From Hermatobates lingyangjiaoensis (Eukaryota > Arthropoda > Insecta > Hemiptera > Hermatobatidae): a stretch of 64,000 nt of DNA. Positions within the stretch are counted from its first letter, which is position 1. Each line of letters opens with the position of its first letter. The notes below the pieces were generated by a model. That model had not been told where the DNA came from and did not search any database. It saw nothing but the letters and a program-made list of their open reading frames with translations. The position numbers and the translations under genes are program-made. The stretch covers positions 438,501 to 502,500 of the forward strand of contig JAPFBL010000241.1 of the NCBI GenBank assembly GCA_026182355.1, given 5' to 3'. This document shows, piece after piece, positions 62,601 through 63,782 of the stretch.

Positions 62601-63782
62601 GAAAATGATATTTTATATCTTCATTATTTTTTTTTTCGGATAAACAATTGTAAAAAATTACTCTAATTATTGAGTTGACATAAAAAGATTTCACTTATAA
62701 AATAAGACAATAATACAACTTCATTGTGTTTATCTTCTAAATAGCGAAATGTTAAAGTGTTAAGTTAAGTTAAGTTAAAGTTAAGTTAAAGTTAAGTTAA
62801 AGTTAAGTTAAAGTTAAGTTTAAGTTAAAGTTAAGTTAAAGTTAAGTTAAAGTTAAGTTAAAGTCAAGTTAAAGTTAAGTTAAAGTTAAGTTAAAGTTAA
62901 GTTAAGTTAAAGTTAAGTTAAAATTTTAAAGTCGAATAATATCAATGAACTGTGACTTTCATATAGAAGGGTGCACAGTTTTGAGAATCTCACAATTTAT
63001 TACTTGATTCATAATGTGCTTGATCACTGATTGTTATTTCAGGTATTTATTATGAAATCTTGTTATTTATAACATAACATAAAAAGATTTCACATAAACA
63101 CAACACGTGAAATAACAATCAATGATCAAACCAATGATAGTCACCCATTTTATAGTCACCGTTTTCCCATTTCTTATTGTGGTTTGATCATTGATAACAT
63201 AACATATAAAAAAAACATATAATATTTGTTTAAAAACAAGATAATTGTTATATAAATTTTAATAAAATACATACATGACTTCTTAATTCGGAAACAGTTT
63301 TGTTAAGCGCTGCCATCATTTCCTTTATAACCTTGCAGTCGATGGCTTGGAAAACGCTTGGATCCTGTTCACCAATATTTACTATTATTACATTAATCAA
63401 ATTTACACAATACATACAATAAATCAGTATTTTTTTTTTTTTCAAACACAAACCTTATAACCTTGATATATTTCCCTTGTAGGATCTACTTGGTGTAACA
63501 TTTTACAAAGATTTTGTCCTAAAGTGTTAAAATTTGCTCTAATTGAATGTATCTGCAAAAAAAAAAAACAAACAAAAATTGACTTATAATTTGTTTTGTC
63601 ATATTTTCTTATCATTTTTATTGTAAAATAATTTAAATTTTTACCTTGTTCTCTCGATCTTTGATTTGAACCACTGCTAAATCTAGTTCTTTTTTCAATT
63701 CATCGCATACATCCTGAACTATGGAGCATTTGTCTTCTAAAACGCTTATTTCACCAAAACCCGTATCATAGTTATTCTGTGG
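17894..63782 (-). CDS. Long coiled-coil protein gene (C-terminal 812 or more residues; 5' end outside)
   Basis: At least 23 exons on the minus strand, each with AG acceptor, GT donor (one GC) and compatible phase, encode 812 or more residues. Almost all exons are a multiple of three bases and start and end in phase 0. The sequence is rich in Glu, Lys, Leu and Gln with heptad patterns throughout, strongest in the 183-codon exon at 32790-33338; no membrane segment or enzymatic domain is visible. The C-terminus is acidic (ATEECTDDENEEG). This fits a centrosomal, ciliary or sperm structural coiled-coil protein, but I do not recognise the family. Further exons may be missed in the large introns (8.4 kb at 37.2-45.6 kb, 6.5 kb at 51.9-58.4 kb). 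Introns are filled with retroelement debris. Confidence 0.75.
17963..19048. other. Intron of the coiled-coil gene
   Basis: AT-rich; no repeats or further exons recognised. Confidence 0.4.
19049..19160 (-). CDS. Coiled-coil gene exon v
   Basis: 112 bases; acceptor AATCACTTTTAG, donor GTGAGTAAT, phase 2 in and 0 out. Reads RLVGIVKNLHETNKSILQD onward. Confidence 0.74.
19161..20095. other. Intron of the coiled-coil gene
   Basis: No distinct element seen before the hairpins that begin near 20100. Confidence 0.4.
20096..20230. repeat. Short hairpin with CTGATGA core
   Basis: AACTCACTTCAATATTTCGA and the segment around 20176-20195 form imperfect inverted arms. CTGATGA at 20159 is followed by a stem-like CGACGGGTTCG and GAAA at 20176. 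Confidence 0.6.
20301..20452. mobile_element. Hairpin element, family S
   Basis: Starts ACAAGATTTCACAATAAATA and ends with TATTGTGATTTGAAC, matching the copy at 11911. It is flanked on both sides by (TA)n. The central motif (GACAAAGACCG...CGGTTGAAAG) carries one change in the CTGANGA core. Confidence 0.75.
20462..20672. repeat. Hairpin element, family A
   Basis: AATTAAAAAGAAAGTGGCAC at the left pairs with CTTCTTTTTAATTGG at the right. The loop contains GACTCTATTTCGCTGCGGGA-like sequence. Next to (TA)n on both sides. Confidence 0.7.
20680..20940. repeat. Hairpin element, family A, larger copy
   Basis: AAAACCAATTAAAGAAAGAT at the left pairs with the right end. CTGATGA occurs on the right arm at 20826 with GAAA at 20844. 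It ends AAAAGTCCGTTGGACCGTTT, like the fragment at 5925-6178. Confidence 0.75.
20942..20970. repeat. (TA)n microsatellite
   Basis: Pure TA tract between the hairpin and a SINE. Confidence 0.9.
20971..21103 (-). mobile_element. tRNA-derived SINE, 3' part only
   Basis: TTAGGTTAGGTTGCAGTGGC onward matches the complete SINE at 49586-49906, but the A/B-box head is absent, so this is the tail part of a minus-strand copy. Confidence 0.7.
21152..21267 (-). CDS. Coiled-coil gene exon u
   Basis: 116 bases, phase 0 in and 2 out; acceptor AATTATTTGAAG, donor GTAAGAAAT. Contains SQLLEDIHTYRSELLN. Its last two bases plus the first base of the next exon make a Glu codon. Confidence 0.72.
21268..22200. other. 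Intron of the coiled-coil gene
   Basis: No gene seen. The 72-codon minus frame at 21519-21737 has no splice or domain support. Confidence 0.4.
22200..22430. repeat. Hairpin element, family T
   Basis: Arms near 22217-22276 and 22311-22366 pair. The minus strand holds CTGACGA, T, a GAACAC/GTGTTC stem and GAAA (22237-22263). A (TG)n run follows, then the shared tail GAGTAAATACCATACAATGA and TTGCACAAC. Confidence 0.7.
22431..23424. other. Intron of the coiled-coil gene
   Basis: AT-rich, nothing recognised. Confidence 0.4.
23425..23810. repeat. Degenerate tandem duplication, period about 204 bp
   Basis: ACTGTACTTATATGAAAGT at about 23433 recurs as ACTGTACTTATGTGAAAGT at about 23637. The following text (AATTAACACAT, GTTCTCTGTATGTTT, TTTTATGATTAAAA) repeats in the same order. 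Confidence 0.65.
24060..24500. repeat. Tandem duplication, period about 248 bp
   Basis: A block from TCTACTTAAAGAA (about 24064) to GAATAAAACATGGCG (about 24245) is repeated from about 24313 to 24495. Both units contain ACTGTAAGTAAGTTCAT-like donor sequence and end in ATGGCG. Confidence 0.7.
24263..24337 (+). CDS. Possible first exon (25 codons), unsupported downstream
   Basis: ATGGCGTTTCAG opens 25 codons (MAFQVIKSFGRVSSPKK...) that stop exactly at a strong GTAAGTAAG donor in phase 0. The residues resemble a mitochondrial presequence (basic, Ser/Thr, no acidic). No downstream exon was found, and the region is a tandem duplication, so this may be chance. Confidence 0.25.
24500..26271. other. 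Intron of the coiled-coil gene
   Basis: AT-rich. A short ATTCATTAAACTATTCATTT repeat near 25085-25160 is all that stands out. Confidence 0.4.
26284..26444. mobile_element. Perfect-palindrome element, family T, 12-bp TSD
   Basis: A 122-bp perfect palindrome (26324-26445, centre AACGCGTT) preceded by a 40-bp tail (TTGTGCAATCCGTAATAGTG). A perfect 12-bp direct repeat TTAGTGGTTTAT lies at 26272-26283 and 26445-26456, so the unit inserted as a whole. Confidence 0.85.
26457..27137. other. Intron of the coiled-coil gene
   Basis: No element recognised; the plus-strand 67-codon frame at 26801-27004 lacks support. Confidence 0.4.
27138..27413. repeat. Hairpin element with hammerhead-like cores on both arms
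   Basis: Arms of about 130 bp pair end to end (outer TAATTTTTTTGAGG... against CCCCCCAAAAAATTA). The right arm, plus strand, reads CTGAAGA, T, a GACAT/ATGTC stem, GAAA (27329-27356); the left arm has the same on the minus strand (27195-27222). Confidence 0.85.
27636..27758 (-). CDS. Coiled-coil gene exon t
   Basis: 41 codons, phase 0/0; acceptor CATTTTTTTTTCAG, donor GTATGCGC. Contains MHYLNQIIREKDVEIQCLQ. Confidence 0.76.
27950..28346 (-). mobile_element. Possible Helitron 5' region
   Basis: Read on the minus strand, the segment from 28346 starts TCTCTATATATAAAG and continues with repeated GTTTGTTTGTTTG, the look of many arthropod Helitron 5' ends. Two diverged copies of a block with GAGCATGC/GCTACC..TGGCTCC follow. 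No 3' hairpin was found. Confidence 0.3.
28392..28466 (-). CDS. Coiled-coil gene exon s
   Basis: 25 codons, phase 0/0; acceptor AATTTGCGACAG, donor GTAAGTAA. Contains LQSELNQKCQQVESLKSYI. Confidence 0.74.
28541..28663 (-). CDS. Coiled-coil gene exon r
   Basis: 41 codons, phase 0/0; acceptor TTTTTTTTTTTAG, donor GTATATTTT. Contains YKDRLQEKDLEIKSLREQI. Confidence 0.76.
28685..28905. repeat. Hairpin element, family T
   Basis: TTAGTTGTACAATCTGTAAT tail, then GAGGTAAAATGGATAAAC that pairs with GTTTATCTATTTTACCTT. The centre holds ATGAACACAAAGTGTTCGAA and CGCGTTG as in the other T copies. Confidence 0.7.
28906..29365. other. Intron of the coiled-coil gene
   Basis: No clear element. It directly precedes a decayed PLE fragment and may include more of it. 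Confidence 0.35.
29366..29972 (+). pseudogene. Decayed Penelope-like element, GIY-YIG end and 3' UTR
   Basis: In one broken frame IYIGQTGKFLK (about 29420-29450) and later HIDWTGAKLITYEKS (about 29535-29580) match the YIG half and C-terminal part of a PLE GIY-YIG endonuclease. Several stops break it. The 3' UTR continues to a CTGATGA, A, GACTG/TGGTT stem, GAAA motif (29903-29931) and ends TATTGTGGTTTAATCAT, the right end of the family S hairpins. This ties family S to a PLE. Confidence 0.7.
29903..29931 (+). other. Hammerhead-like core in a PLE 3' UTR
   Basis: CTGATGA-A-GACTG...TGGTT-GAAA. Canonical hammerheads have no extra base between CTGANGA and stem II, and stem III and the cleavage site are not evident here, so activity is unproven. 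Confidence 0.4.
29973..31443. other. Intron of the coiled-coil gene
   Basis: AT-rich. A short set of GATCATAGGAAACAC / GATCATAGAAAACAC repeats lies at about 31295-31350. Confidence 0.4.
31447..31600 (-). mobile_element. tRNA-derived SINE, internally deleted
   Basis: On the minus strand the head reads GGCTAGTTCAGTGGTTA (A box) and GGGGTTCGATCC (B box). The tail ends AACCTAACCTAACC. The middle third present in the 49.6-kb copy is missing. Confidence 0.8.
31644..31739 (-). CDS. Coiled-coil gene exon q
   Basis: 32 codons, phase 0/0; acceptor ACTTCTTTTGTAG, donor GTAAGTGG. Contains ENIELSEENECLKHEIENN. Confidence 0.75.
31807..31881 (-). CDS. Coiled-coil gene exon p
   Basis: 25 codons, phase 0/0; acceptor GCTGCTCTCAG, donor GTAAATTA after AGAGT. 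Reads VKKSTQMKETIEGYRKE onward. Confidence 0.7.
31882..32789. other. Intron of the coiled-coil gene
   Basis: No element recognised; a short (ACT)n run lies near 32381-32395. Confidence 0.4.
32790..33338 (-). CDS. Coiled-coil gene exon o (largest, 183 codons)
   Basis: Acceptor TTCTTGTTGTTTAG, donor GTACATATT, phase 0/0. Almost continuous heptads (e.g. LKEEIKQLKDEI, ECRIKSGNLLLEEKEVLLKE, NEQLQKEIEALIESI). This is the strongest coiled coil in the window. Confidence 0.82.
33463..34188. mobile_element. Non-autonomous hAT element, 8-bp TSD
   Basis: Left end CCAATGGTTCCCAACC; the right end complement is CAGGGGTTCCCAACC. The 8-mer TTCTAAGC flanks both ends (33455-33462 and 34189-34196). C-rich repeats (GCACCCC) mark both subterminal regions. 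No transposase frame. Confidence 0.88.
34189..34664. other. Intron of the coiled-coil gene
   Basis: AT-rich, nothing recognised. Confidence 0.4.
34665..34810. repeat. Hairpin element
   Basis: CCTTGTTGATGGAGTCGTTC at the left pairs imperfectly with GGACTATTCCACCAACAAG at the right. The right arm contains GATGATGAACTCTCTGTGAA, a relaxed version of the CTGANGA...GAAA arrangement. Confidence 0.6.
35035..35190. repeat. Hairpin element related to 6491-6910
   Basis: GGGGTTCTTGAGGATTTTG near 35044 pairs with CAAAATCCTCAAGAACCCC near 35135; the tail TCAGTGGTCGAGAAGCTATA follows. Confidence 0.8.
35369..35458 (-). CDS. Coiled-coil gene exon n
   Basis: 30 codons, phase 0/0; acceptor TTTGTTTTACAG, donor GTAATTATT. 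Contains IDKLEKQVEELQCLLHDLE, a clear heptad run. Confidence 0.75.
35501..35990. other. Intron of the coiled-coil gene with PLE-like UTR
   Basis: Pyrimidine-rich text at 35600-35870 (TTCCCTCTCCCTGCGTATGT, AGGGATTCTCTAGTGTTGCT) resembles the 3' UTRs of PLEs elsewhere in the window and ends at (TA)n. Assignment is tentative. Confidence 0.3.
36000..36195. repeat. (TA)n tracts with fragments of family S ends
   Basis: (TA)n at about 36000-36020 and 36131-36162 flank short pieces: AAACCACAATAGAACAAAAT, a GTGATT/CACGTG segment, and AAAAAGATTTCACATAAACA at 36161, the family S start. Confidence 0.6.
36204..36381. repeat. Hairpin element with hammerhead-like core
   Basis: TTCTTCTTCTCGGAATTTG pairs with CAAATTCCGAGAAGAAGAA. 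On the minus strand (36271-36298) CTGAGGA, T, GTCTT/AAGAC stem, GAAA, then CGTTGGC, which is also repeated on the other arm. Confidence 0.8.
36415..36457. repeat. (TA)n microsatellite
   Basis: Long pure TA tract. Confidence 0.9.
36933..37001 (-). CDS. Coiled-coil gene exon m
   Basis: 23 codons, phase 0/0; acceptor AAATGATTTTAG, donor GTAGAGAAA. Contains VTDDLNNERMKMKEQDKE. Only 82 bp of intron separate it from exon l. Confidence 0.72.
37084..37173 (-). CDS. Coiled-coil gene exon l
   Basis: 30 codons, phase 0/0; acceptor AAATGATTTTCAG, donor GTATTTATT. Contains DSYREKYIAISKELTKTK. Confidence 0.74.
37174..37985. other. Intron of the coiled-coil gene
   Basis: AT-rich, nothing recognised. Confidence 0.4.
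37989..39840. repeat. GA-rich complex satellite, about 1.85 kb
   Basis: Built from interleaved GAGA, GATAGATAAA and GACAGACAGA blocks. A recurring unit of about 56 bp (GGGATAGATAAACAGAGAGA then TAGATAAAGAGACAGACAGA) is grouped into higher-order units near 200-240 bp, punctuated by GAGGTCGAGAGAG. Strand bias is extreme: almost pure purine on the plus strand. The long minus-strand Leu-Ser frames through it follow from the repeat and are not genes. Confidence 0.92.
39864..40226. mobile_element. Tc1/mariner (pogo/Tigger-like) MITE
   Basis: The left end TAGTGGTATCTCAGTGTTCG and the complement of the right end, TTCAGTAGTACCTTAATTTTC, share the GTRGTAYCT core typical of Tigger-like termini. GTTCGAAC-type repeats lie inside. 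No transposase. Confidence 0.5.
40227..41510. other. Intron of the coiled-coil gene
   Basis: A small inverted repeat TTTCCTTCTTTCTGG / CCAGAAAGGAAAAAAC at about 40645 and 40757; otherwise AT-rich. Confidence 0.4.
41511..41617. mobile_element. Hairpin element, family S, short copy
   Basis: CAATCAATGATCAAACCACA pairs with TGTGGTTTGATCATTGATTG; it then reads TATCACGTGTTGATGTGAAA. The central hammerhead-like segment is deleted. TATAGCAA occurs at both edges. Confidence 0.75.
41643..41946. mobile_element. hAT-derived element lacking its right TIR
   Basis: Left end CAGAGGTTCCCAGCCTTG. The right end stops in GGGGGTGAATTTCACCCC with no matching TIR, yet a perfect 8-bp repeat CTTTAAGA flanks it (41635-41642, 41947-41954). 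C-rich CACCCC blocks are like those of the 33.5-kb element. Confidence 0.65.
42203..42311. mobile_element. Family S element, 13-bp TSD
   Basis: AAAAGATTTCACATGAGTC at the left and TGTGGTTTGATCATT at the right. CTGACGA, A, GACCG/CGGTT stem, GAAA at 42239-42267. Perfect 13-bp direct repeats GTATTATACTGTA flank it (42190-42202, 42312-42324). The left arm of the hairpin is missing. Confidence 0.85.
42325..42731. other. Intron of the coiled-coil gene
   Basis: AT-rich, nothing recognised. Confidence 0.4.
42779..42911 (-). repeat. Inverted copy of the PLE 5' coding start
   Basis: About 132 bp, reverse complement of 43753-43883; reads MSLANYLWKLPLEQRTIVRK on the minus strand. Confidence 0.88.
42940..43488 (+). 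CDS. PLE GIY-YIG endonuclease fragment (182 aa)
   Basis: C-terminal part of a PLE polyprotein. The GIY half is LIYQYSC (61-67) with a partner Cys in TGDC, YIG at 79-81 (SRYIGMT), Arg at 89-90 (LSRRL), His 94 and a likely catalytic Glu in AILEALHI (E137). PLE endonucleases nick target DNA for target-primed reverse transcription. The reverse transcriptase is missing, so this is a fragment even though its frame is open. Confidence 0.85.
   Translation: MHREYMQDERALHKLIKDNVKPTNETDRLQLRIYYKNKKTSDLVISNKPKVDTPELQRSHLIYQYSCSTGDCATLNSRYIGMTATKLSRRLTMHLSAGAPKKHTEEAHGIKLTRGMLVEGTVVLQYNTDNDRLAILEALHIKDNNPSLNIQNHELNVIPSSATFDSSYKFVRDLESSRVGNN
43666..43692 (+). other. Hammerhead-like core in a PLE 3' UTR
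   Basis: CTGAAGA-T-GACCA-ATGCA-TGGTC-GAAA: a five-pair stem II with a five-base loop, 180 bp after the GIY-YIG stop codon. Hammerhead motifs are known in PLEs. The extra T and lack of an evident stem III are reasons for doubt. Confidence 0.5.
43753..43935 (+). pseudogene. PLE 5' coding start, truncated
   Basis: Reads YMSLANYLWKLPL and later CIQEDLLPTYTNIYI; the (K/Q)E(D/N)LLPKYT-like motif is typical of the region before the PLE reverse transcriptase. The frame then runs into (TA)n and is lost. Confidence 0.75.
43936..44285. repeat. Hairpin element with GC-rich core (family G)
   Basis: The left arm (TCACAAATCAAGAAAAGCAA) pairs with the right end. CTGAAGA, C, GGATCATCC, GAAAA on both arms. 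The centre is unusually GC-rich (GAACCGGGCGCGCGTGGCAG). The right 207 bp recur at 53389-53595 with only a handful of differences. Confidence 0.8.
44286..45177. other. Intron of the coiled-coil gene
   Basis: AT-rich. Segment 44640-44765 looks like a diverged duplicate of 42070-42195. Confidence 0.35.
45178..45372. repeat. Hairpin element
   Basis: GGAGTCGTTGGAGCGCTTTC at about 45212 pairs with GAAAGCGCTCCAACGACTCC at about 45316. The minus strand of the left arm and the plus strand of the right arm carry GATGATGGAC...GTC(C/T)GAAAGCG, a relaxed hammerhead-like order. Confidence 0.75.
45611..45652 (-). CDS. Coiled-coil gene exon k
   Basis: 14 codons (ICELQTVMQQQETG), phase 0/0; acceptor TTTGTTCTGGACAG, donor GTAAGTAAA. 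Confidence 0.68.
45653..48608. other. Intron of the coiled-coil gene
   Basis: Mostly AT-rich with no exon found. Near 46760-46790 the minus strand reads CTGATGATGGTCGAAGAACG, a lone relic of the hairpin families. Confidence 0.4.
48609..48650 (-). CDS. Coiled-coil gene exon j
   Basis: 14 codons (CAQREETIDTLNEK), phase 0/0; acceptor ATTTTTGTTGCAG, donor GTAAATAG. Similar in length and sequence style to exon i's REETIETL motif. Confidence 0.7.
49316..49387 (-). CDS. Coiled-coil gene exon i
   Basis: 24 codons, phase 0/0; acceptor ACTTGTTTCCAG, donor GTATGTTG. Reads IRRHEETIETLHGN onward. Confidence 0.74.
49497..50080. repeat. Degenerate palindromic minisatellite
   Basis: Repeats of CTTTAGTACTTGGTTGCCAC followed by TAGTACTAAAGA(T/C)T, at least five diverged copies, interrupted by the SINE at 49586-49906. 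Confidence 0.65.
49586..49906 (-). mobile_element. Complete tRNA-derived SINE, 13-bp TSD
   Basis: The minus strand starts with a tRNA-like head: CAGGCCAGCTCAGTGG (A box) and GGGGTTCGATCC (B box), the pol III promoter. A unique body follows, and the tail ends AACCTAACCTT. Perfect 13-bp direct repeats TACTAAAGATTAA flank it (49573-49585, 49907-49919). Confidence 0.9.
50581..50895 (-). mobile_element. tRNA-derived SINE, full-length
   Basis: Same family as 49586-49906. Head CCAGGTTAGCTCAGTAG and GGGGTTCGAT on the minus strand, tail TGTAACCTAAA. Confidence 0.82.
51253..51796. mobile_element. Tc1/mariner-type MITE
   Basis: The left end TACCGTCCTTTTCTGGAAAT and complement of the right end TATCGTCCTTTTCCGAAAAT form about 27-bp TIRs with TA at the target. 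Subterminal AATAAGAC and GGGCTT blocks are typical of this MITE group. The internal ORFs are not transposase. Confidence 0.75.
51821..51901 (-). CDS. Coiled-coil gene exon h
   Basis: 27 codons, phase 0/0; acceptor GATGTATTTTAG, donor GTATCTTTC. Contains EKLIESLQSEIDFMRD. A mariner-type MITE ends 25 bp from its donor. Confidence 0.74.
52184..52436 (-). mobile_element. tRNA-derived SINE, tail-truncated
   Basis: Shares GAGTAGGGATCTTTAACGAG and CTCCGAGGGG with the other copies and ends in the A-box head (CCAGGTTAGCTCAGCGG on the minus strand). The B box is altered (GGGGTTCCATCA). Confidence 0.75.
52720..52890. repeat. Family G hairpin relic between (TA)n tracts
   Basis: TCTCCTGAAGACGGATTACC then CGAAAATTTGAG(T)CTGTAAGTG: CTGAAGA, C, GGATTACCC, GAAAA. 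Only the right arm remains. Confidence 0.65.
52960..53150. repeat. (AAT)n and T/A low-complexity tract
   Basis: About 22 AAT units (52962-53027) followed by TTTTATTTATTT-rich sequence. The poly-Asn and poly-Ile frames here are repeat artefacts. Confidence 0.9.
53389..53595. repeat. Family G element, second copy
   Basis: Nearly identical to 44071-44285, including CGGGCGCGCGTGGCAGCAC and CTGAAGACGGATCATCCGAAA (motif from 53509). Only the right half is present; a long (TA)n follows to 53635. Confidence 0.85.
54064..54552 (-). CDS. PLE GIY-YIG endonuclease domain (left arm)
   Basis: 162 codons from a Met. VYRIPCRDC (30-38) is the GIY half, YVGQTGKSLLTR (42-53) the YIG half with Arg 53, His 57, and E102 in NLVESALIKY is a likely catalytic Glu. 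All key residues look intact. A one-base frame change near 54545 separates it from the upstream frame at 54527-54766. Confidence 0.85.
   Translation of the reverse strand: MDISVVFSSGGKLLNRLVNNCERKEKEGCVYRIPCRDCDFSYVGQTGKSLLTRVKQHKYTIRRQEESSALFQHINSKNHSIKWEDSKELIFLSSDVERNLVESALIKYNFDKLINISHGLFRLDEILIEGIVRQIGPVGDLQNVLATLNMNSDQIVDSNNRT
54527..54790 (-). pseudogene. PLE linker between RT and endonuclease (left arm)
   Basis: The frame reads DEIENIYQIASSLRYPRSLI and ends beyond a T-run at 54547-54554 (TTTTTTTT in the plus reading) where the right arm has one base fewer difference in frame. The Arg-Tyr-Pro motif is typical of this part of PLEs. Confidence 0.7.
54809..55390 (+). pseudogene. PLE copy in right arm, endonuclease core deleted
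   Basis: The frame from about 54809 reads without the left arm's frameshift through the linker into VYRIPCRDCDFS, then hits a stop at 55162. The left-arm text from the YVGQTG motif to just before LIFLSSD is missing (about 140 bp), which removes the YIG half. The remaining C-terminus (LIFLSSDVERNLVESAL) continues to a stop at 55388. Confidence 0.8.
55738..55772 (+). other. CTGATGA...GAAA motif at PLE end
   Basis: CTCTGATGACATAAATTGAA then AGGCCTCAGAGC. Here CTCTGA can pair with TCAGAG, so CTGATGA and GAAA are brought together, but stem II is very weak. The mirror copy is at 53690-53722. Confidence 0.4.
55855..56029. repeat. Hairpin-family relic
   Basis: After (TA)n, GGAAAACGATCCAAAAGGAC and TTAATTTTCGGTTGAACCG resemble the arms at 59.1 kb and 43.9 kb. 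On the minus strand CTGAGTTGACGGTTCAACCG precedes AAAA. Confidence 0.5.
56030..56140 (-). mobile_element. hAT-like terminus
   Basis: The minus strand starts CAGGGGGGTGGGCAACCTAT then GGCACGCGTGCC, a common hAT MITE end. Only one end is seen. Confidence 0.55.
56350..56915 (+). mobile_element. Helitron, non-autonomous
   Basis: The 3' end has the hairpin TACCCGGGCAACGCCGGGTA (56887-56906) followed by a short spacer and CTAG, then T. Near the 5' side TTTGTCTGTCTGTCCGCAAC after AT-rich sequence is typical of arthropod Helitrons. The exact 5' TC is uncertain. No Rep/helicase frame. Confidence 0.65.
57025..57828. mobile_element. TIR element with internal 93-bp tandem array
   Basis: The ends TACAGTGATCCACCCTATAA and (complement) TACAGTAATCCTCCCTATAA form 18/20 TIRs with TA at the target, a Tc1/mariner-like end. 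Inside, a 93-bp unit is repeated about eight times (GATTTCACG starts at 57078, 57171, 57264, 57357, 57450, 57543, 57636, then a diverged unit). Each unit contains ACAGTAATCCACTCTATAAC, a near copy of the TIR. As 93 is divisible by three, one frame stays open for 268 codons (57061-57867); I regard it as a by-product. Confidence 0.85.
57867..58368. other. Intron of the coiled-coil gene
   Basis: Includes an exon-like plus-strand segment at 58155-58214 (AG before, GTAAGA after) with frame MDEFQNWSRHEENVQ; no companion exon was found, so it is not called. Confidence 0.35.
58369..58419 (-). CDS. Coiled-coil gene exon g
   Basis: 17 codons (VSLCTRESFSRDFEEWQ), phase 0/0; acceptor TATGAATTGCAG, donor GTAATAG. 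Confidence 0.62.
58420..58932. other. Intron of the coiled-coil gene
   Basis: AT-rich, nothing recognised. Confidence 0.4.
58933..59110. mobile_element. Hairpin element, family S
   Basis: AAAAAGATTTCACATAAACA start, inverted arms (TAATCAACCCATAATATGA with the right end), minus-strand CTGACAAAGACCGC...GAAAG core with one change, (TA)n on both sides. Confidence 0.8.
59130..59345. repeat. Hairpin element
   Basis: GTCTTCAGGAGAGATAAGAG pairs with CTCTTATCTCTCCTGAAGAC. The left arm minus strand reads CTGAAGA, C, TATTCAAACC, GAAAG. The outer TCTCTAAC(T)TTCGGTTT recalls 5925-5990. Confidence 0.8.
59405..59610. repeat. Hairpin element between (TA)n tracts
   Basis: ACTTTAAATTACACAAA pairs with TTTGTGTAATTTAAAGT; the inner part GAATTCAATATTTCAGTAAG is palindromic. 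Confidence 0.7.
59611..59970. other. Intron of the coiled-coil gene
   Basis: AT-rich, nothing recognised. Confidence 0.4.
59971..60045 (-). CDS. Coiled-coil gene exon f
   Basis: 25 codons, phase 0/0; acceptor TAATTTATTACAG, donor GTAATTC. Reads QGLMGQLMNRSDISQ onward. Confidence 0.72.
60193..60765. mobile_element. Non-autonomous hAT element, near-perfect TSD
   Basis: Left CAGGGGTGCTCATAC; the right end complement CAGAGGTGTTCAATA. Flanking 8-mers GACTATAA and GGCTATAA match at 7 of 8. It contains a (TTAC)n run at about 60415-60520. Confidence 0.82.
60766..61135. other. Intron of the coiled-coil gene
   Basis: AT-rich; nothing clear. Confidence 0.35.
61136..61290 (+). pseudogene. PLE 5' coding fragment
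   Basis: The frame reads KKVRTDLFRLFNNNSQCKIY then, after a frameshift, KQFKETCLKEDLLPKYTLKR. The KEDLLPKYT motif is the PLE pre-RT signature also seen at 43.9 kb. Confidence 0.65.
61291..61969. other. Intron of the coiled-coil gene
   Basis: AT-rich, no element recognised. Confidence 0.4.
61970..62011 (-). CDS. Coiled-coil gene exon e (GC donor)
   Basis: 14 codons (ENNLAQQLQDVSSN), acceptor TTTTTTTTTAG. The only donor that keeps phase 0 is GCAAGTA, a GC-AG intron with otherwise consensus bases. A GT four bases further on would break the next exon's frame. Confidence 0.6.
62144..62391. mobile_element. Hairpin element, family T, 12-bp TSD
   Basis: Long arms (TAGGGTAAAAATCTAATGAA with its complement) around a short loop. 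The right arm plus strand has CTGAGGA, A, GAACAC/GTGTTC stem, GAAA (62262-62288); the left arm has the same on the minus strand (62208-62234). It ends ATGAGTAAATACCACATAAT..GCACTAC. A perfect 12-bp repeat AAAATATTATTA flanks it (62132-62143, 62392-62403). Confidence 0.88.
62262..62288 (+). other. Hammerhead-like core, family T
   Basis: CTGAGGA-A-GAACAC-TAC-GTGTTC-GAAA, a six-pair stem II with a three-base loop, followed by CGCGTTG. Confidence 0.45.
62470..62589 (-). CDS. Coiled-coil gene exon d
   Basis: 40 codons, phase 0/0; acceptor CAAATTTTTAAG, donor GTAAACTTA. Contains SAKLSELDDAINELTC. Confidence 0.72.
62757..62930. repeat. (AAGTT/AAAGTT)n minisatellite
   Basis: About 16 copies of an 11-base TTAAGTTAAAG unit with a few shortened units. 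Confidence 0.9.
63081..63193. mobile_element. Family S element, 12-bp TSD
   Basis: AAAAAGATTTCACATAAACA at the left and TGTGGTTTGATCATTG at the right, with a perfect 12-bp repeat ATAACATAACAT on both sides (63069-63080, 63194-63205). The central hammerhead-like part is replaced by ATAGTCACCCATTTTATAGT. Confidence 0.85.
63275..63364 (-). CDS. Coiled-coil gene exon c
   Basis: 30 codons, phase 0/0; acceptor TTGGTGAACAG, donor GTATGTAT. Ends KTVSELRSH. Confidence 0.7.
63454..63552 (-). CDS. Coiled-coil gene exon b
   Basis: 33 codons, phase 0/0; acceptor TTTTTTTGCAG, donor GTTTGTG. Begins IHSIRANFNTLGQNLCK. Confidence 0.72.
63645..63782 (-). CDS. Coiled-coil gene exon a (most 5' in window)
   Basis: 46 codons, phase 0/0; acceptor CTATTTTTTTAG, donor GTAAAAAT. 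Reads PQNNYDTGFGEISVLEDKCS and onward to KDRENK. Confidence 0.75.
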
